Source: Bacteroidota bacterium (lineage in GTDB: Bacteria > Bacteroidota > Bacteroidia > UKL13-3). From it: a DNA stretch of 64,000 nucleotides. Position 1 is the first letter of the stretch. Every line of letters starts with the position of its first letter. Position numbers and translations under genes: made by a program. Below are positions 1 to 9,888 of this stretch, one piece after another. The DNA lies in NCBI GenBank assembly GCA_040388375.1, contig JAZKBU010000001.1, forward strand, positions 124,001 through 188,000, read 5' to 3'. The notes under the pieces are model-generated. The model searched no databases. It was not told the origin of the DNA and saw nothing but the letters and a program-made list of their open reading frames with translations.

Positions 1-1
1 A

Positions 2-1540
2 AGTGAGTTGATTAATAATATTACTGTTTATGAAACAGAAGATAGTTTACAAAAGCTAAGCACGCTGAGTAAAGCTGATTTAAATAAAAAAGTAACCGAT
101 TGGATAAGCAATTATAACAAACAAAGAGAACTGGCTGCCAAAGAGGCTAAAAAGAATAAATCAATTGAGTTAAGCAATCAGGCCAATCAGAATAATATAG
201 CAAATCCAAGTACACCGGGTATTGGCGATGCTGCAAACCAATGGTACTTTTACAATACGGCTTTATTAACCAATGGCTCCGCTGAGTTTTTTAGCAATAA
301 AAAATGGGGTCAGCGTATTAATGAAGACTTTTGGAGAATAGCTTCAAAAGAGAAAAACAATAAAGTAACTCCGGATGCAGGCAAAGACAGTAGCGATGAG
401 AAAAAATTAAGTCCGGAGGAACAAAAGAACAAAGACAACCAACAAAAAGACATAGCGGATAAAGAAGAAAACAAACCTGTTGTTAAATTTTTTGGCGACT
501 CGTTAAAAGATGCGTGGATACGAAATGTTCCATTCACCAAACAGGCGCTTGAAAACTCCAACTTAAATTTAATGGAGGCGTTGCATAACCTAGGCTTGAT
601 TTATTACAGTAAAATAAAAAATTATAAAGAAGCCATCGGTTACTTTAATATGTTGGAAAGTAAATTCCCTAAAAGTGATTATGAGCCTGAAGCATGGTAT
701 TATTTGCATAAGTCGCATGAGGAGTTGAAAGAAAAAAACAATGCTAAAGTTTATAAGGACGATTTGTTAAAACAATATCCTGATAATCCATACTCGTTAC
801 TATTACAAGGTAAGTCGGCCAATACAGTAGCTACTGACCAAAATAAAGACTTAGTAGCCTTATACGATCAAACGTTTGAAGCTTATAAAGCCGAACAATA
901 TGAAACCGTAAAAAAACTAAAAGCCGAAGCTGATAAAAAATATCCTGGTAATAATTTTAGGCCTAAGTTTGAGTATATAAACGCATTGGCTATTGGAAAA
1001 ACTGAAAAAGTAGAAAACTTTAAACAGGCATTAACTAATATAACAACCGAGTTTGCTAAAACCGATGTGGCTGACCAAGCCAAAGAGATACTTGATATTT
1101 TAAACCGATCACAAAAACGCAATGAAATAATAGGTAAAGATTCAACGCTGGCGGAGTTCAGGGTTGAAATGGAACCGGATGCCCCGCATTATTATATCAT
1201 GGCTATTAAAAACGAAAAAGCCAATTTTACCGAATACGTAGAAGCTATTTCAACCTATAATGATGCTTTTGCATCGCTTGATAATTTAAGGGTAAATGCC
1301 ATAATGAGTAATGAAGGTTACCAGATTTTAATGGTAAGAGAATTCAGCACTCAGAAAAAAGCAGAAGATTATTATAAAGGTATTACAGCCAATAATGTTG
1401 TAACAGCCCGTTTAAAAGTAAAAGAACCTTATATTGACTTTATTATATCGACCAATAATTATAAAAAAATATTGCGCGATAAAGAGATTGAAAAGTACAA
1501 TACATTTTATAAAAAAGCACAGCTAAAACAGACCCCATGA
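2..1540 (+). CDS. PorW/SprE-like TPR protein of the T9SS/gliding machinery (5' truncated)
   Basis: The reading frame is open to the left edge, so the N-terminus (expected signal peptide and lipobox) lies outside the window. About 512 residues are visible. A tetratricopeptide-like stretch lies at about residues 185-270 (ALHNLGLIYYSKIKNYKEAI and a following helix pair). A WYFYN...WGQR motif sits near residues 80-105. The C-terminal segment (HYYIMAIKNEKANFTEYVEA, DNLRV, EDYYKGI) resembles the tail of PorW/SprE proteins. Known members are outer-membrane-associated proteins needed for T9SS secretion and, in gliding species, motility. The low-complexity Lys/Glu/Asp-rich region at 110-160 is probably a linker. 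It overlaps the next gene by 4 nt (ATGA), so the two are likely cotranslated. Assignment rests on remembered family features; a generic TPR protein is the alternative. Confidence 0.72.
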   Translation, partial: SELINNITVYETEDSLQKLSTLSKADLNKKVTDWISNYNKQRELAAKEAKKNKSIELSNQANQNNIANPSTPGIGDAANQWYFYNTALLTNGSAEFFSNKKWGQRINEDFWRIASKEKNNKVTPDAGKDSSDEKKLSPEEQKNKDNQQKDIADKEENKPVVKFFGDSLKDAWIRNVPFTKQALENSNLNLMEALHNLGLIYYSKIKNYKEAIGYFNMLESKFPKSDYEPEAWYYLHKSHEELKEKNNAKVYKDDLLKQYPDNPYSLLLQGKSANTVATDQNKDLVALYDQTFEAYKAEQYETVKKLKAEADKKYPGNNFRPKFEYINALAIGKTEKVENFKQALTNITTEFAKTDVADQAKEILDILNRSQKRNEIIGKDSTLAEFRVEMEPDAPHYYIMAIKNEKANFTEYVEAISTYNDAFASLDNLRVNAIMSNEGYQILMVREFSTQKKAEDYYKGITANNVVTARLKVKEPYIDFIISTNNYKKILRDKEIEKYNTFYKKAQLKQTP

Positions 1541-3753
1541 GTTTTCTACAATCAATTTTCGACAAAAATGCAATGAAGTATATCAAATGGCTTTGGATAG
1601 GCGCATTTGGAGGTATCGCTATTTTTGCTTTATTGGTTAGCATATTATGGTTTGACTGGGTACCCGCTACCTACAAACTACCTCCTTTGGAAGAGCTGGA
1701 AAACCCAAAAACTTTATTGGCCAGTGAAGTATATAGCAGCGATGGTGTAATGCTTGGCAAATACTATTTACAAAACAGGAGTAATGCCAGCTTTGAAGAC
1801 TTAAGTCCTCAATTGGTGAATGCTTTAATTGCTACTGAAGATATTCGTTTTTTTAAGCATAGTGGTATTGACAACAACCGCTTATTTACCATTATTATTT
1901 ATAATTTAATTGGCAAACGCCAGGGTGGTAGTACCATAACCCAACAGCTAGCCAAAAACTTATTTCCCCGCAAACGATTTAAACATTTTCACCAAAAGGT
2001 ACTAACCAAGCTACAAGAATGGATTACCGCCATTCGTATTGAACAACGTTATACCAAAGAAGAAATTTTAACCATGTATTTTAATACGGTTGAGTTTGGG
2101 GGCAATGCTTTTGGTATACGCAGTGCGGCAAAAGTATTTTTCGGGAAATCGCCTAAAGACTTAAATGCTCCCGAAGCGGCTATGTTGGTAGGTATGTTAA
2201 AAGGTATTACCAAATTTAATCCCAATAAAAACCCGGCCAATGCTTTAAACAGACGCAATACTGTATTGAATCAAATGCTGAAAAGTAATTTTATATCAGC
2301 AGCCGATGCAGCCAAATTTAAAAAGGAAGAAATAAAACTGAACTATCAGGAAGATGACCACAATGAAGGTTTAGCTACTTATTTCAGGGAGCATTTGCGC
2401 TTGGAACTGATGGAATGGGCGGAAGAAAATGGATTTAACTTATACAAAGACGGGTTGAAAATTTATACCACCATTAATGCTAAAATGCAAGCACAAGCTG
2501 AAACAGCCGCACAAGAACATTTAAAAGTAATGCAGGCTAAATTTTATAAGCATTGGAAAGGCCGTGACCCTTGGGGTGTACATAAGGAATTATTAATAAC
2601 TGCCATGAAACGCAGTGACCGTTATAGAATTTGTAAGCTGCAAAACTTAAGCGACAGCGAAATAGAAAAACAATTTAGCACACCTGTAAAAATGAGCGTT
2701 TATACTTACGAACGCGGTGTAATTGATACCACCATGACTCCTATGGACAGCATTAAGTATTATAAATATTTTATGCAATGTGGTTTGTTAAGTATGGACC
2801 CACAAACAGGGCAAATAAAAGCCTGGGTTGGCGGACATAATTATAAGTATTTTAAATACGACCACGTAAACCAAAATTCGAAACGCCAGGTAGGTTCAAC
2901 TTTTAAACCTTTCGTTTATACTTTGGCTATTGATAACGGTGTTTCACCTTGTACTATTTACCCGAATAAACCTGTGCAGTTTGAAGGTTATCCTGACTAC
3001 AAACCAGGCAATGCTGACGAAGCTTATACCACAGCTGAAATGACCATGTACCGTGGTTTACAGTTTTCAGTAAACTTAATTGCTTTAAATGTTTTAAAAA
3101 GCTTAGGCCCAAATGCCATTAAACAGGTAATAAACATTGCTAAAAAAATGGGTGTAGAAAGTAATATGGGCCCCTACCCGGCTACAGCATTGGGAACGGC
3201 TGATATTTCTGTTTTTGAAATGACCGGAGCCTTTAGCACTTTTGCCAATAAAGGTGTTTGGATAAAGCCACAATATTTACTGAAAATAGCCGATAAAAAT
3301 GGTAATGTTATTTTTGAACAACGCCCTGAAAGCAGAGAAGCATTAAGCGAGCAAACCAGTTACGTAATGTGTAAAATGTTAGAGAAAGTTACCATGCATG
3401 GTACTGCTGCTAAAATAAAATACCAATACGGAATAAAAGGTGCAGTGGGTGGCAAAACAGGTACTACTCAAAACTATAGCGATGGCTGGTTTATTGGTAT
3501 TACACCAACACTTACAACCGGTATATGGACAGGGTTTGAAGAACGTGCTATTCATTTCCGTTCTATGGATTTAGGTAGTGGCTCAGCTATGGCAATGCCT
3601 ATATTTGGTAATTACATGAAAGCATTACAAGCACAAAAATTAGTAAATGTGGTGGAGTATTGGGAAAAGCCCAAAGCTGATTTAACCATTGAATTGGACT
3701 GCGATGCTTACCAGCCTGACAACAAAACAAGCGATCCTTTTACAGAAGAATAA
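1537..3753 (+). CDS. Class A penicillin-binding protein (PBP1A-like transglycosylase/transpeptidase)
   Basis: Bifunctional peptidoglycan synthase of 738 residues acting at the periplasmic face of the inner membrane. One membrane anchor lies at about residues 18-42. The GT51 glycosyltransferase domain shows EDIRFFKHSGID (catalytic Glu), GGSTITQQLAKNLF and the EILTMYFN...FGGNAFGI block. The transpeptidase domain has the SxxK motif in GSTFKPF (about residue 453), an SxN motif in SVNLIAL and KTGTT (about residue 638). All catalytic motifs are intact and the length is usual for the family. It starts with the ATG that overlaps the upstream stop. Confidence 0.95.
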   Translation: MSFLQSIFDKNAMKYIKWLWIGAFGGIAIFALLVSILWFDWVPATYKLPPLEELENPKTLLASEVYSSDGVMLGKYYLQNRSNASFEDLSPQLVNALIATEDIRFFKHSGIDNNRLFTIIIYNLIGKRQGGSTITQQLAKNLFPRKRFKHFHQKVLTKLQEWITAIRIEQRYTKEEILTMYFNTVEFGGNAFGIRSAAKVFFGKSPKDLNAPEAAMLVGMLKGITKFNPNKNPANALNRRNTVLNQMLKSNFISAADAAKFKKEEIKLNYQEDDHNEGLATYFREHLRLELMEWAEENGFNLYKDGLKIYTTINAKMQAQAETAAQEHLKVMQAKFYKHWKGRDPWGVHKELLITAMKRSDRYRICKLQNLSDSEIEKQFSTPVKMSVYTYERGVIDTTMTPMDSIKYYKYFMQCGLLSMDPQTGQIKAWVGGHNYKYFKYDHVNQNSKRQVGSTFKPFVYTLAIDNGVSPCTIYPNKPVQFEGYPDYKPGNADEAYTTAEMTMYRGLQFSVNLIALNVLKSLGPNAIKQVINIAKKMGVESNMGPYPATALGTADISVFEMTGAFSTFANKGVWIKPQYLLKIADKNGNVIFEQRPESREALSEQTSYVMCKMLEKVTMHGTAAKIKYQYGIKGAVGGKTGTTQNYSDGWFIGITPTLTTGIWTGFEERAIHFRSMDLGSGSAMAMPIFGNYMKALQAQKLVNVVEYWEKPKADLTIELDCDAYQPDNKTSDPFTEE

Positions 3754-3772
3754 AGCAGTAGGTTTTGTACAA

Positions 3773-4477
3773 CTACTTTGGTGTGCAACACATTTTTACT
3801 GTTTGTGTTTCATTATCTATATGAGGACTTAAATAGGGTATACCTAAGTTCATTCCTCTTGCAATAAAAACCAAGGCTATAATAATGGCAAATACAGGTG
3901 TTAAAGCACTTGCTTTGTGCCTTATGCTTGGCTTAACTATTTGGCCAAGCATGGATATACTAAACATAATAGGGAAAGTACCCAGTCCAAATAAAACCAT
4001 AAACAAGGCTCCATAAAAAACAGATTGTGTAGCCAGTGATGCTATTAAAGCTACATACACAAAACCACAAGGCAATATGCCATTGAGTGCACCAATTAAA
4101 AAAAAGGAAAATAAATGTTTACTCCTGAATAATTTTCCATACCATTTATTGCCCCAAAAATTAAACTCCAGCTTGCTTAATATTTTTGGAAGAAACAATT
4201 TCATTAACGTTACAACCAAAATTAACACACCGGCCAAAATACTGATGGACTGCTGCCATCCGGCTATTTTTAAACCAAAGCCTAATGAACCTATAATGGC
4301 TCCCAACACTGCATAAGTAAAAATTCTGCCTAAGTTATAGGTTAAGCGTGAAACGAATAAATGGCCTGTTGTACTGCTATGTTTGGGTAAAGCAAAAGCA
4401 ATGGGCCCACACATACCTGCACAATGCATACTACCTACCAAGCCTGTTACAAATGCCGTTAAAAACAATAATTCCAT
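3773..4477 (-). CDS. Sulfite exporter TauE/SafE-type membrane protein of the cbb3 locus
   Basis: Polytopic membrane protein of 234 residues with about six hydrophobic segments. The N-terminal SMHCAGMCGP and central NGILPCGFVY motifs each contain Cys in or near a membrane segment, typical of the COG2836 sulfite exporter/UreH-like family. It is the last gene of the leftward cbb3 oxidase locus and follows ccoH with a 6-nt gap. Genes of this family sit at this position in many Bacteroidota cbb3 clusters and are suspected to help metal or thiol handling during oxidase assembly. The role is inferred from context. Confidence 0.8.
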   Translation of the reverse strand: MELLFLTAFVTGLVGSMHCAGMCGPIAFALPKHSSTTGHLFVSRLTYNLGRIFTYAVLGAIIGSLGFGLKIAGWQQSISILAGVLILVVTLMKLFLPKILSKLEFNFWGNKWYGKLFRSKHLFSFFLIGALNGILPCGFVYVALIASLATQSVFYGALFMVLFGLGTFPIMFSISMLGQIVKPSIRHKASALTPVFAIIIALVFIARGMNLGIPYLSPHIDNETQTVKMCCTPK

Positions 4478-4483
4478 ATCCGG

Positions 4484-4933
4484 TTATATATGTAAATGTT
4501 CTTCTAAATAATGGATTCCTTGTTCATCATTCCATATTATTTTAGCTGTCCAATTGCCTTTTGCAAAATCAATTAAACCAACGGAGCAAGCATGCTCTTG
4601 GTTGTTCAAATCAATTGCTATCCGTTTGTCAAAAGATTTATTGGCCAGGCAATAAAATTGAATATATGCATTACTGATTTTTTTAAGTTGTGTGTTTTTA
4701 ATATGTAAGACTTGAGTATTTTGGTTGTTATTTAACCATATAACTGTCACCTCTAACAAACTATCTGCTCCCTTATTGGCATCAATAGTAGTTTGGTAAG
4801 CTTCACCTTTTTCATAGTAATCATTCTCAACCAATACCACATCCTCATTTATCATTTTTACAGTCATTGTTATAATAAAAGCCATAAATAGTGCAGCTGC
4901 TACAACTAGTTTTGTTCCCCAATTCAGTTTCAT
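4484..4933 (-). CDS. ccoH: FixH/CcoH family cbb3 oxidase accessory protein
   Basis: Protein of 149 residues with one N-terminal membrane segment (about residues 8-26) followed by a periplasmic domain. The N-terminal WGTKLVVAAALFMAFI and VENDYYEKGEAYQ segments are characteristic of FixH. CcoH stabilises and assembles cbb3 oxidase. It lies between ccoG and the TauE/SafE-type gene in a tightly packed operon, which supports the call. Confidence 0.88.
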   Translation of the reverse strand: MKLNWGTKLVVAAALFMAFIITMTVKMINEDVVLVENDYYEKGEAYQTTIDANKGADSLLEVTVIWLNNNQNTQVLHIKNTQLKKISNAYIQFYCLANKSFDKRIAIDLNNQEHACSVGLIDFAKGNWTAKIIWNDEQGIHYLEEHLHI

Positions 4934-4952
4934 GTTATTACTTTGTTTTATA

Positions 4953-6374
4953 CTAATTAACCGGTGCTAAAAAATTCGATTTCATTTGCTCAATAATTTC
5001 ACCATTGATTTTTACATTAATAAGCACTTCGTTTTGATTACTTGATATGAGTTTAGGATCTATCTCTATAAAAAAACTAGTCTTAGCTAATTCATCTTTA
5101 GGTATATTTATTTTATTACGGTCAATTAAAATAATTTTCCCTCCTATGGGCTTAATTAATTCTAACTCTATTGGTACCGCATTAAATGTTTTATTCACAA
5201 CTTCTATATTGTAAAGATTACTTATATTACCATTAGTCTGTGTTTGGTATAACATACCAGCCGTTCTGTTCAGTGTAGTTTCTATTTCTTTCCTGCTTGC
5301 TACCAAATAAATTAATAGTCCAAATAATACAATCAATACTGATGAGTAACCCACATTTCGTAAGGTAAATTTAAAGGTTTCATTTTTATCAATCCCATTT
5401 TTTGAATTAAAGCCAATCAACCTTTTTGGTTTATTTATTTTTACCATTACCTCATCGCAGGCATCAATACAAGCTGTACAGTTAATGCATTCCAGTTGTG
5501 TACCATTCCTTATATCAATGCCCGTAGGACAAACCTGCACACATAATTTACAATCAATACAATCGCCTTTAAGAGTTGTTTCTGCTTGTTTTTTTACCGC
5601 CTTACCTCTTGGTTCCCCTCTTAAATAATTATAGGCCACTACAATAGAATGTTGGTCTAACATTAAACCTTGTAAGCGGCCATATGGACAAATAATTACA
5701 CAAACTATTTCGCGTAAAAAGGCAAAAACAAAATAGAAAACTGTTGAAAATACTAATAAAGAAATAAGCTTACCTAAGTGAGCTATTGGACCTTCTATGA
5801 TTAACAATTTCATTTCATCAATACCTATAATGTATGAAAGGAATGTATTGGCTATTAAAAATGACAACAAATAAAACACCACATGCTTAGCTGTTTTCCT
5901 TACTATTTTATTAGTTGTCCAGGTTTGTGCAGCTAACTTTTTTTGCTGGTTAAAATCGCCTTCAATTAAATACTCAACCTTACGAAAAAGCATTTCCATA
6001 AAAATGGTTTGAGGGCAGGCCCACCCGCACCATACCCTGCCAAACAATACCGTAAATACAATAATAAAAAGAATAAAAGTAAGCATGAGTAAAGCAAACA
6101 GGTTTAAATCCTGTGGCCAGAAAGGCATACCGAAAATAATAAACTTGCGCTCTAAAATATTAAATAACAACATGGGGTGTCCATGCATTTTAATAAAAGG
6201 GCTTACAAAAAACAGCGCATATAAAAACCATGCAAAAAGCGTTCTGTAGAGGTATAAACCACCTTTAGGCTTTCTTGGAAAGATCCAAAGGCGTTTACCC
6301 TCCTTATTTACATTTGACAAGCTATCCCTGTAATGGGCCTCATCTAATGCCGTAGCCGCTTCAACTTCCTGCAT
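4953..6374 (-). CDS. ccoG: Cytochrome c oxidase accessory protein CcoG (FixG/RdxA)
   Basis: Membrane-bound polyferredoxin of 473 residues. The GRVWCGWACPQTIFME signature lies near residue 115. Two 4Fe-4S clusters are indicated by CIDCKLCVQVCP and CINCTACIDAC (about residues 275-310). About five membrane segments precede a C-terminal Ig-like domain. CcoG is proposed to reduce Cu(II) for delivery to the cbb3 active site. The stop lies 19 nt upstream of the ccoH start. Confidence 0.95.
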   Translation of the reverse strand: MQEVEAATALDEAHYRDSLSNVNKEGKRLWIFPRKPKGGLYLYRTLFAWFLYALFFVSPFIKMHGHPMLLFNILERKFIIFGMPFWPQDLNLFALLMLTFILFIIVFTVLFGRVWCGWACPQTIFMEMLFRKVEYLIEGDFNQQKKLAAQTWTTNKIVRKTAKHVVFYLLSFLIANTFLSYIIGIDEMKLLIIEGPIAHLGKLISLLVFSTVFYFVFAFLREIVCVIICPYGRLQGLMLDQHSIVVAYNYLRGEPRGKAVKKQAETTLKGDCIDCKLCVQVCPTGIDIRNGTQLECINCTACIDACDEVMVKINKPKRLIGFNSKNGIDKNETFKFTLRNVGYSSVLIVLFGLLIYLVASRKEIETTLNRTAGMLYQTQTNGNISNLYNIEVVNKTFNAVPIELELIKPIGGKIILIDRNKINIPKDELAKTSFFIEIDPKLISSNQNEVLINVKINGEIIEQMKSNFLAPVN

Positions 6375-6384
6375 GATTTTAAAA

Positions 6385-7266
6385 TTATTGTAACGCGGTT
6401 ATTAAACTATCCTTTGCAATTACAGCTTGTGTTGAATCAGATTTTGTCGATTCCATTTTAGTACCTTGTGGTGCTAATGCACCCGGAGGGTTTGTACCTT
6501 GCAGTGTGGTAATATAACTTGTGAGTTCAGCCATTTGCAATCCATTTAACGACTTTTCCCAAGCTATCATACCCTTACCTGTTACACCATATTTAATGGT
6601 TTTAAAAATATTGTTTACTTCGCCTCCGTGTAACCAGTATTCATCGGTTAAGTTAGGCCCTACCTTACCTTCACCGGCAGCACCATGGCAAACAGCACAC
6701 TTAGCTATAAACATTTCTTTTCCTTCATTAATTTGCTTGCTATCAGCCAATAGTTTAACATTATTCTCATCTATAGTATTGCCCACTTTTTTCAGGTATT
6801 CAACCTTGGCTATTTCTGCATCAGCTAACTGTTGCTCATACTCTGCCATTTGCAATTGACCATAACCCAAAAAGTGATACCAAAAGGCATAAATGATAGC
6901 AAAAACAATAGTGCTATAAAACATAAAGTTAAACCAGGGTGGTGTAGGATTATCTAACTCAACAATACCATCAAAACTTTCGTCCAGCATTAATTCTTTC
7001 TCATGTTTTAATGAGTGCAATGAAAATAATTTTTCAACGGTTGTTCTTTCTTCTAATGCTACCACAACAGGTTTATTAATATTCCTGACTGCTTTTAACA
7101 TAATGTATGTTAAGCCTAATATAATCAGCACCAAAAGACTAATTAAAATGGCCATCACTTTTAAATACAGCATGTCAAAATCACCAAAGTTAAATGCAGA
7201 CTCTGATGCCATTACTGAACCTGATAACATAACTATACTCGCGGCTACAAATATTTTTGCTTTCAT
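6385..7266 (-). CDS. ccoP: cbb3 oxidase subunit CcoP (single visible haem c)
   Basis: Subunit III of cbb3 cytochrome c oxidase, 293 residues. An N-terminal signal-like segment and two membrane segments (about 32-58 and 112-135) precede a cytochrome c domain with CAVCHG (about residue 190) and a distal Met in GMIAW. The NPTPPWFNFMFYSTIVFA segment is the typical CcoP N-terminal motif. Only one CxxCH is present, whereas proteobacterial CcoP has two. Electrons would pass from this haem to CcoO and CcoN. Confidence 0.92.
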   Translation of the reverse strand: MKAKIFVAASIVMLSGSVMASESAFNFGDFDMLYLKVMAILISLLVLIILGLTYIMLKAVRNINKPVVVALEERTTVEKLFSLHSLKHEKELMLDESFDGIVELDNPTPPWFNFMFYSTIVFAIIYAFWYHFLGYGQLQMAEYEQQLADAEIAKVEYLKKVGNTIDENNVKLLADSKQINEGKEMFIAKCAVCHGAAGEGKVGPNLTDEYWLHGGEVNNIFKTIKYGVTGKGMIAWEKSLNGLQMAELTSYITTLQGTNPPGALAPQGTKMESTKSDSTQAVIAKDSLITALQ

Positions 7267-7291
7267 TTTTCTATTGATTAAATATTAAACT

Positions 7292-7447
7292 TTATTGAAG
7301 TGGTTTATTACGCATTTCTTCTATGTAGCTCTTTTTAGCTTTAAACAACCAAATAGTAACCAATACAAAAAACGAGGTAAACACTAGCAGAGAAAACATT
7401 TGATAAATATTAACTCCACTTATTTCATGTAATAAATTGCGAAACAT
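7292..7447 (-). CDS. ccoQ: CcoQ-like small cbb3 oxidase subunit
   Basis: A 51-residue reading frame between ccoNO and ccoP, 8 nt downstream of ccoNO. It starts MFRNLLHEISGVNIYQM, has one membrane segment (about residues 17-36) and ends in a basic tail (FKAKKSYIEEMRNKPLQ). Size, topology and position match CcoQ/FixQ, the small subunit that stabilises the complex. Sequence similarity within this family is always low, so the call rests mainly on position. Confidence 0.78.
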   Translation of the reverse strand: MFRNLLHEISGVNIYQMFSLLVFTSFFVLVTIWLFKAKKSYIEEMRNKPLQ

Positions 7448-7455
7448 ATTTTTAA

Positions 7456-9582
7456 TTATTTAGTGGTTGTATTACTTAATTTAATATCGGTACCTAAGCG
7501 TTGTAAATAGGCTATAATAGCAATCAACTCTTTATCACTTTCCAGTTTTATTTTTTCAACAGCTAAGTTTTCACTTATTTGTTTTGCCTGATTTTGTAAA
7601 TCAGCTACAGCCTGGTTTTCATAACCTTTTTCATAAGGCACGCCTAATGTGCGCATGGCATTAATTTTATCTTTGGTATTTGAAATATCCAACACTTGTT
7701 CAGCCAACCAAGGGTATGCTGGCATAATAGAACCGGGCGACATTAAACGAGGGTCAATCATATGATGATAATGCCAACTATTAGGATACTTACCACCTTC
7801 GCGTAATAAATCAGGACCGGTACGTTTTGAACCCCATAAAAATGGATGATCATATACATATTCACCAGCTTTTGCATATTCACCATAACGTTCTGTTTCA
7901 CTTCTAAACGGACGAACCATTTGTGAATGACAACCTACACAACCTTCGCGTATGTACAAATCGCGACCCTGCAACTCAAGCGGAGTATAAGGTTTAACAC
8001 TGGTTATAGTTGGTATATTTGATTTAATTAAAAAGGTTGGCATCATTTCCACCAGACCACCAATAGCAACCACCACAATAGCCAATACCATAAAAGTAAT
8101 AGGTTTGCGTTCTAATGCTTTATGCCAATAAGAGGCATGTCCAACCGGTTGATAATTGCTTTCCAAAGCCGGGGCTTCTGCATTTTCATTGGCTACCAGT
8201 TTACCTGAAGCCATAGTTTTAACAAGGTTATAAACCATTACTAAGGTTCCTGCTAAATAAAGAGTGCCACCAATAGAACGAAATATATGTAATGATCGAA
8301 TTTGTTTAGTCGTATCTATAAACTCATATTTTAATTGCCCTGCTTCTGTGAACTCTTTCCACATTAAACCTTGTGTAAATCCGCTCCAATACATAGGCAC
8401 TGCATAAAATAATATACCTAATGTACCAATCCAAAAATGAAAATTTGCTAATTTACCAGAGTATATTTTGGTATTATATATTCTGGGAATTAACCAATAT
8501 AAAATACCAAAAGTCATAAATCCATTCCAGCCTAAAGCTCCAACATGTACATGGGCTACTATCCAATCAGTAAAATGTGCAATAGCATTTACGTTTTTAA
8601 GCGATAACAGAGGCCCTTCAAACGTAGCCATACCGTATGCTGTAATAGCTACAGCAAAAAACTTTAAAACAGGTTCATCACGAACTTTATCCCAGGCACC
8701 TCTTAATGTCAACAATCCATTAATCATACCTCCCCACGAAGGAGCAATAAGCATAATAGAAAAAACAACACCTAATGACTGAGCCCAGTCGGGCAAAGAA
8801 GTATAAAGTAAATGATGGGGCCCTGCCCAGATATATAAAAATATTAAACTCCAAAAATGCAGGATAGACAATTTATAAGAGTAAACAGGTCTGTTAACTG
8901 CTTTAGGCAAATAATAATACATCAATCCTAAAAATGGAGTGGTTAAGAAAAAAGCCACTGCATTATGTCCGTACCACCACTGTACCAACGCATCTTGCAC
9001 ACCGGCATACCACGAATAGCTTTTAAATAGTGAAATAGGTAATTCAAATGAATTAACAATATGTAATACTGCTACAGTAACAAATGTGGCTATATAAAAC
9101 CAAATGGCTACGTACATATGGCGCTCCCTGCGTTTAAAAATGGTACCAAACATGTTCCAGCCAAACACAACCCAAATTAAAGTAATAGCAATATCAATAG
9201 GCCACTCTAACTCTGCATACTCTTTTGATGTGGTAAGACCTAAAGGTAAAGTAAGTGCAGCAGCCACAATAATGGCCTGCCATCCCCAAAAGTGTATGCG
9301 ACTTAAAACATCGCTAAACATTCTGGCTTTACATAAACGCTGTAACGAGTAATACACACCCATGAAAATAGCATTACCTACAAAAGCAAAAATGATAGCA
9401 TTGGTGTGTAATGGTCTGATGCGACCAAATGAGGTATACTGATTGCCAAGATTAGCTGCCGGCTCGTATAGTTGAATAGCAACGAGCAAACCTACAATCA
9501 TTCCTACAACTCCCCATAACATGGTAGCTATGGCAAAGTTTTTTACGATTCGGTTATCGTATTGAAATTTTTCTATTTGCAT
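7456..9582 (-). CDS. ccoN: Fused cbb3 cytochrome c oxidase subunits I/II (CcoN-CcoO)
   Basis: 708-residue fusion of the catalytic haem-copper subunit CcoN (about residues 1-475, 12 or more membrane segments) and the monohaem cytochrome c subunit CcoO (about 500-708). Metal-ligand segments visible in CcoN include RPLHTN, the WYGHNAVAFFLTTP region and AHVHVGALGWNG. CcoO shows CVGCHSQM and later MSPGSIMPAYPWL with the distal Met. This fusion is usual in Bacteroidota. It is the terminal oxidase for low-oxygen respiration. A candidate TAGGTTTG -7 box (complement of 9607-9614) lies about 25 nt upstream of the start. Confidence 0.95.
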   Translation of the reverse strand: MQIEKFQYDNRIVKNFAIATMLWGVVGMIVGLLVAIQLYEPAANLGNQYTSFGRIRPLHTNAIIFAFVGNAIFMGVYYSLQRLCKARMFSDVLSRIHFWGWQAIIVAAALTLPLGLTTSKEYAELEWPIDIAITLIWVVFGWNMFGTIFKRRERHMYVAIWFYIATFVTVAVLHIVNSFELPISLFKSYSWYAGVQDALVQWWYGHNAVAFFLTTPFLGLMYYYLPKAVNRPVYSYKLSILHFWSLIFLYIWAGPHHLLYTSLPDWAQSLGVVFSIMLIAPSWGGMINGLLTLRGAWDKVRDEPVLKFFAVAITAYGMATFEGPLLSLKNVNAIAHFTDWIVAHVHVGALGWNGFMTFGILYWLIPRIYNTKIYSGKLANFHFWIGTLGILFYAVPMYWSGFTQGLMWKEFTEAGQLKYEFIDTTKQIRSLHIFRSIGGTLYLAGTLVMVYNLVKTMASGKLVANENAEAPALESNYQPVGHASYWHKALERKPITFMVLAIVVVAIGGLVEMMPTFLIKSNIPTITSVKPYTPLELQGRDLYIREGCVGCHSQMVRPFRSETERYGEYAKAGEYVYDHPFLWGSKRTGPDLLREGGKYPNSWHYHHMIDPRLMSPGSIMPAYPWLAEQVLDISNTKDKINAMRTLGVPYEKGYENQAVADLQNQAKQISENLAVEKIKLESDKELIAIIAYLQRLGTDIKLSNTTTK

Positions 9583-9606
9583 AAGGTGAGTATATTATTT
9601 ACTCAA

Positions 9607-9614
9607 CAAACCTA
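9607..9614 (-). promoter_or_regulatory. Candidate -7 box for ccoNO
   Basis: On the minus strand this reads TAGGTTTG, an exact match to the Bacteroidota TAnnTTTG consensus, in the 127-bp gap between ccoS and ccoNO. No clear TTTG -33 element sits at the usual distance. The gap also holds TGACAT and ATGTCA half-sites (about 9660-9692) that could bind a regulator. Confidence 0.3.
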
Positions 9615-9709
9615 CTATGCCTTTATACTATATAATATGACCAACTACAAACAATAGTGTGACATATTATATTATAAATACTGATGCATGTCATTATTAC
9701 GAAGCAAAA

Positions 9710-9874
9710 TTATTGAATGTCTTGTTCAGTTTTTGTTCCATCTTCAAAAAGCATGCGAACAGAAGGAGTATAATCATCATCAATCTGACCACTTTTCACC
9801 ATCCATATAAAAGCTATTAAAAAACCAACAGCTAATACAAAACTACATCCTATTAAAATCAACATTATTTTCAT
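9710..9874 (-). CDS. ccoS: cbb3 oxidase assembly protein CcoS
   Basis: 54-residue frame starting MKIMLILIGCSFVLAVGF, with one N-terminal membrane segment followed by WMVKSGQIDDDYTPSVRMLF. The xxSGQxDDxxTPxxRxL pattern is the CcoS signature. CcoS is needed for cofactor insertion into cbb3 oxidase. It starts 14 nt downstream of the ccoI stop. Confidence 0.9.
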   Translation of the reverse strand: MKIMLILIGCSFVLAVGFLIAFIWMVKSGQIDDDYTPSVRMLFEDGTKTEQDIQ

Positions 9875-9888
9875 GGCTTCTGGTTGCT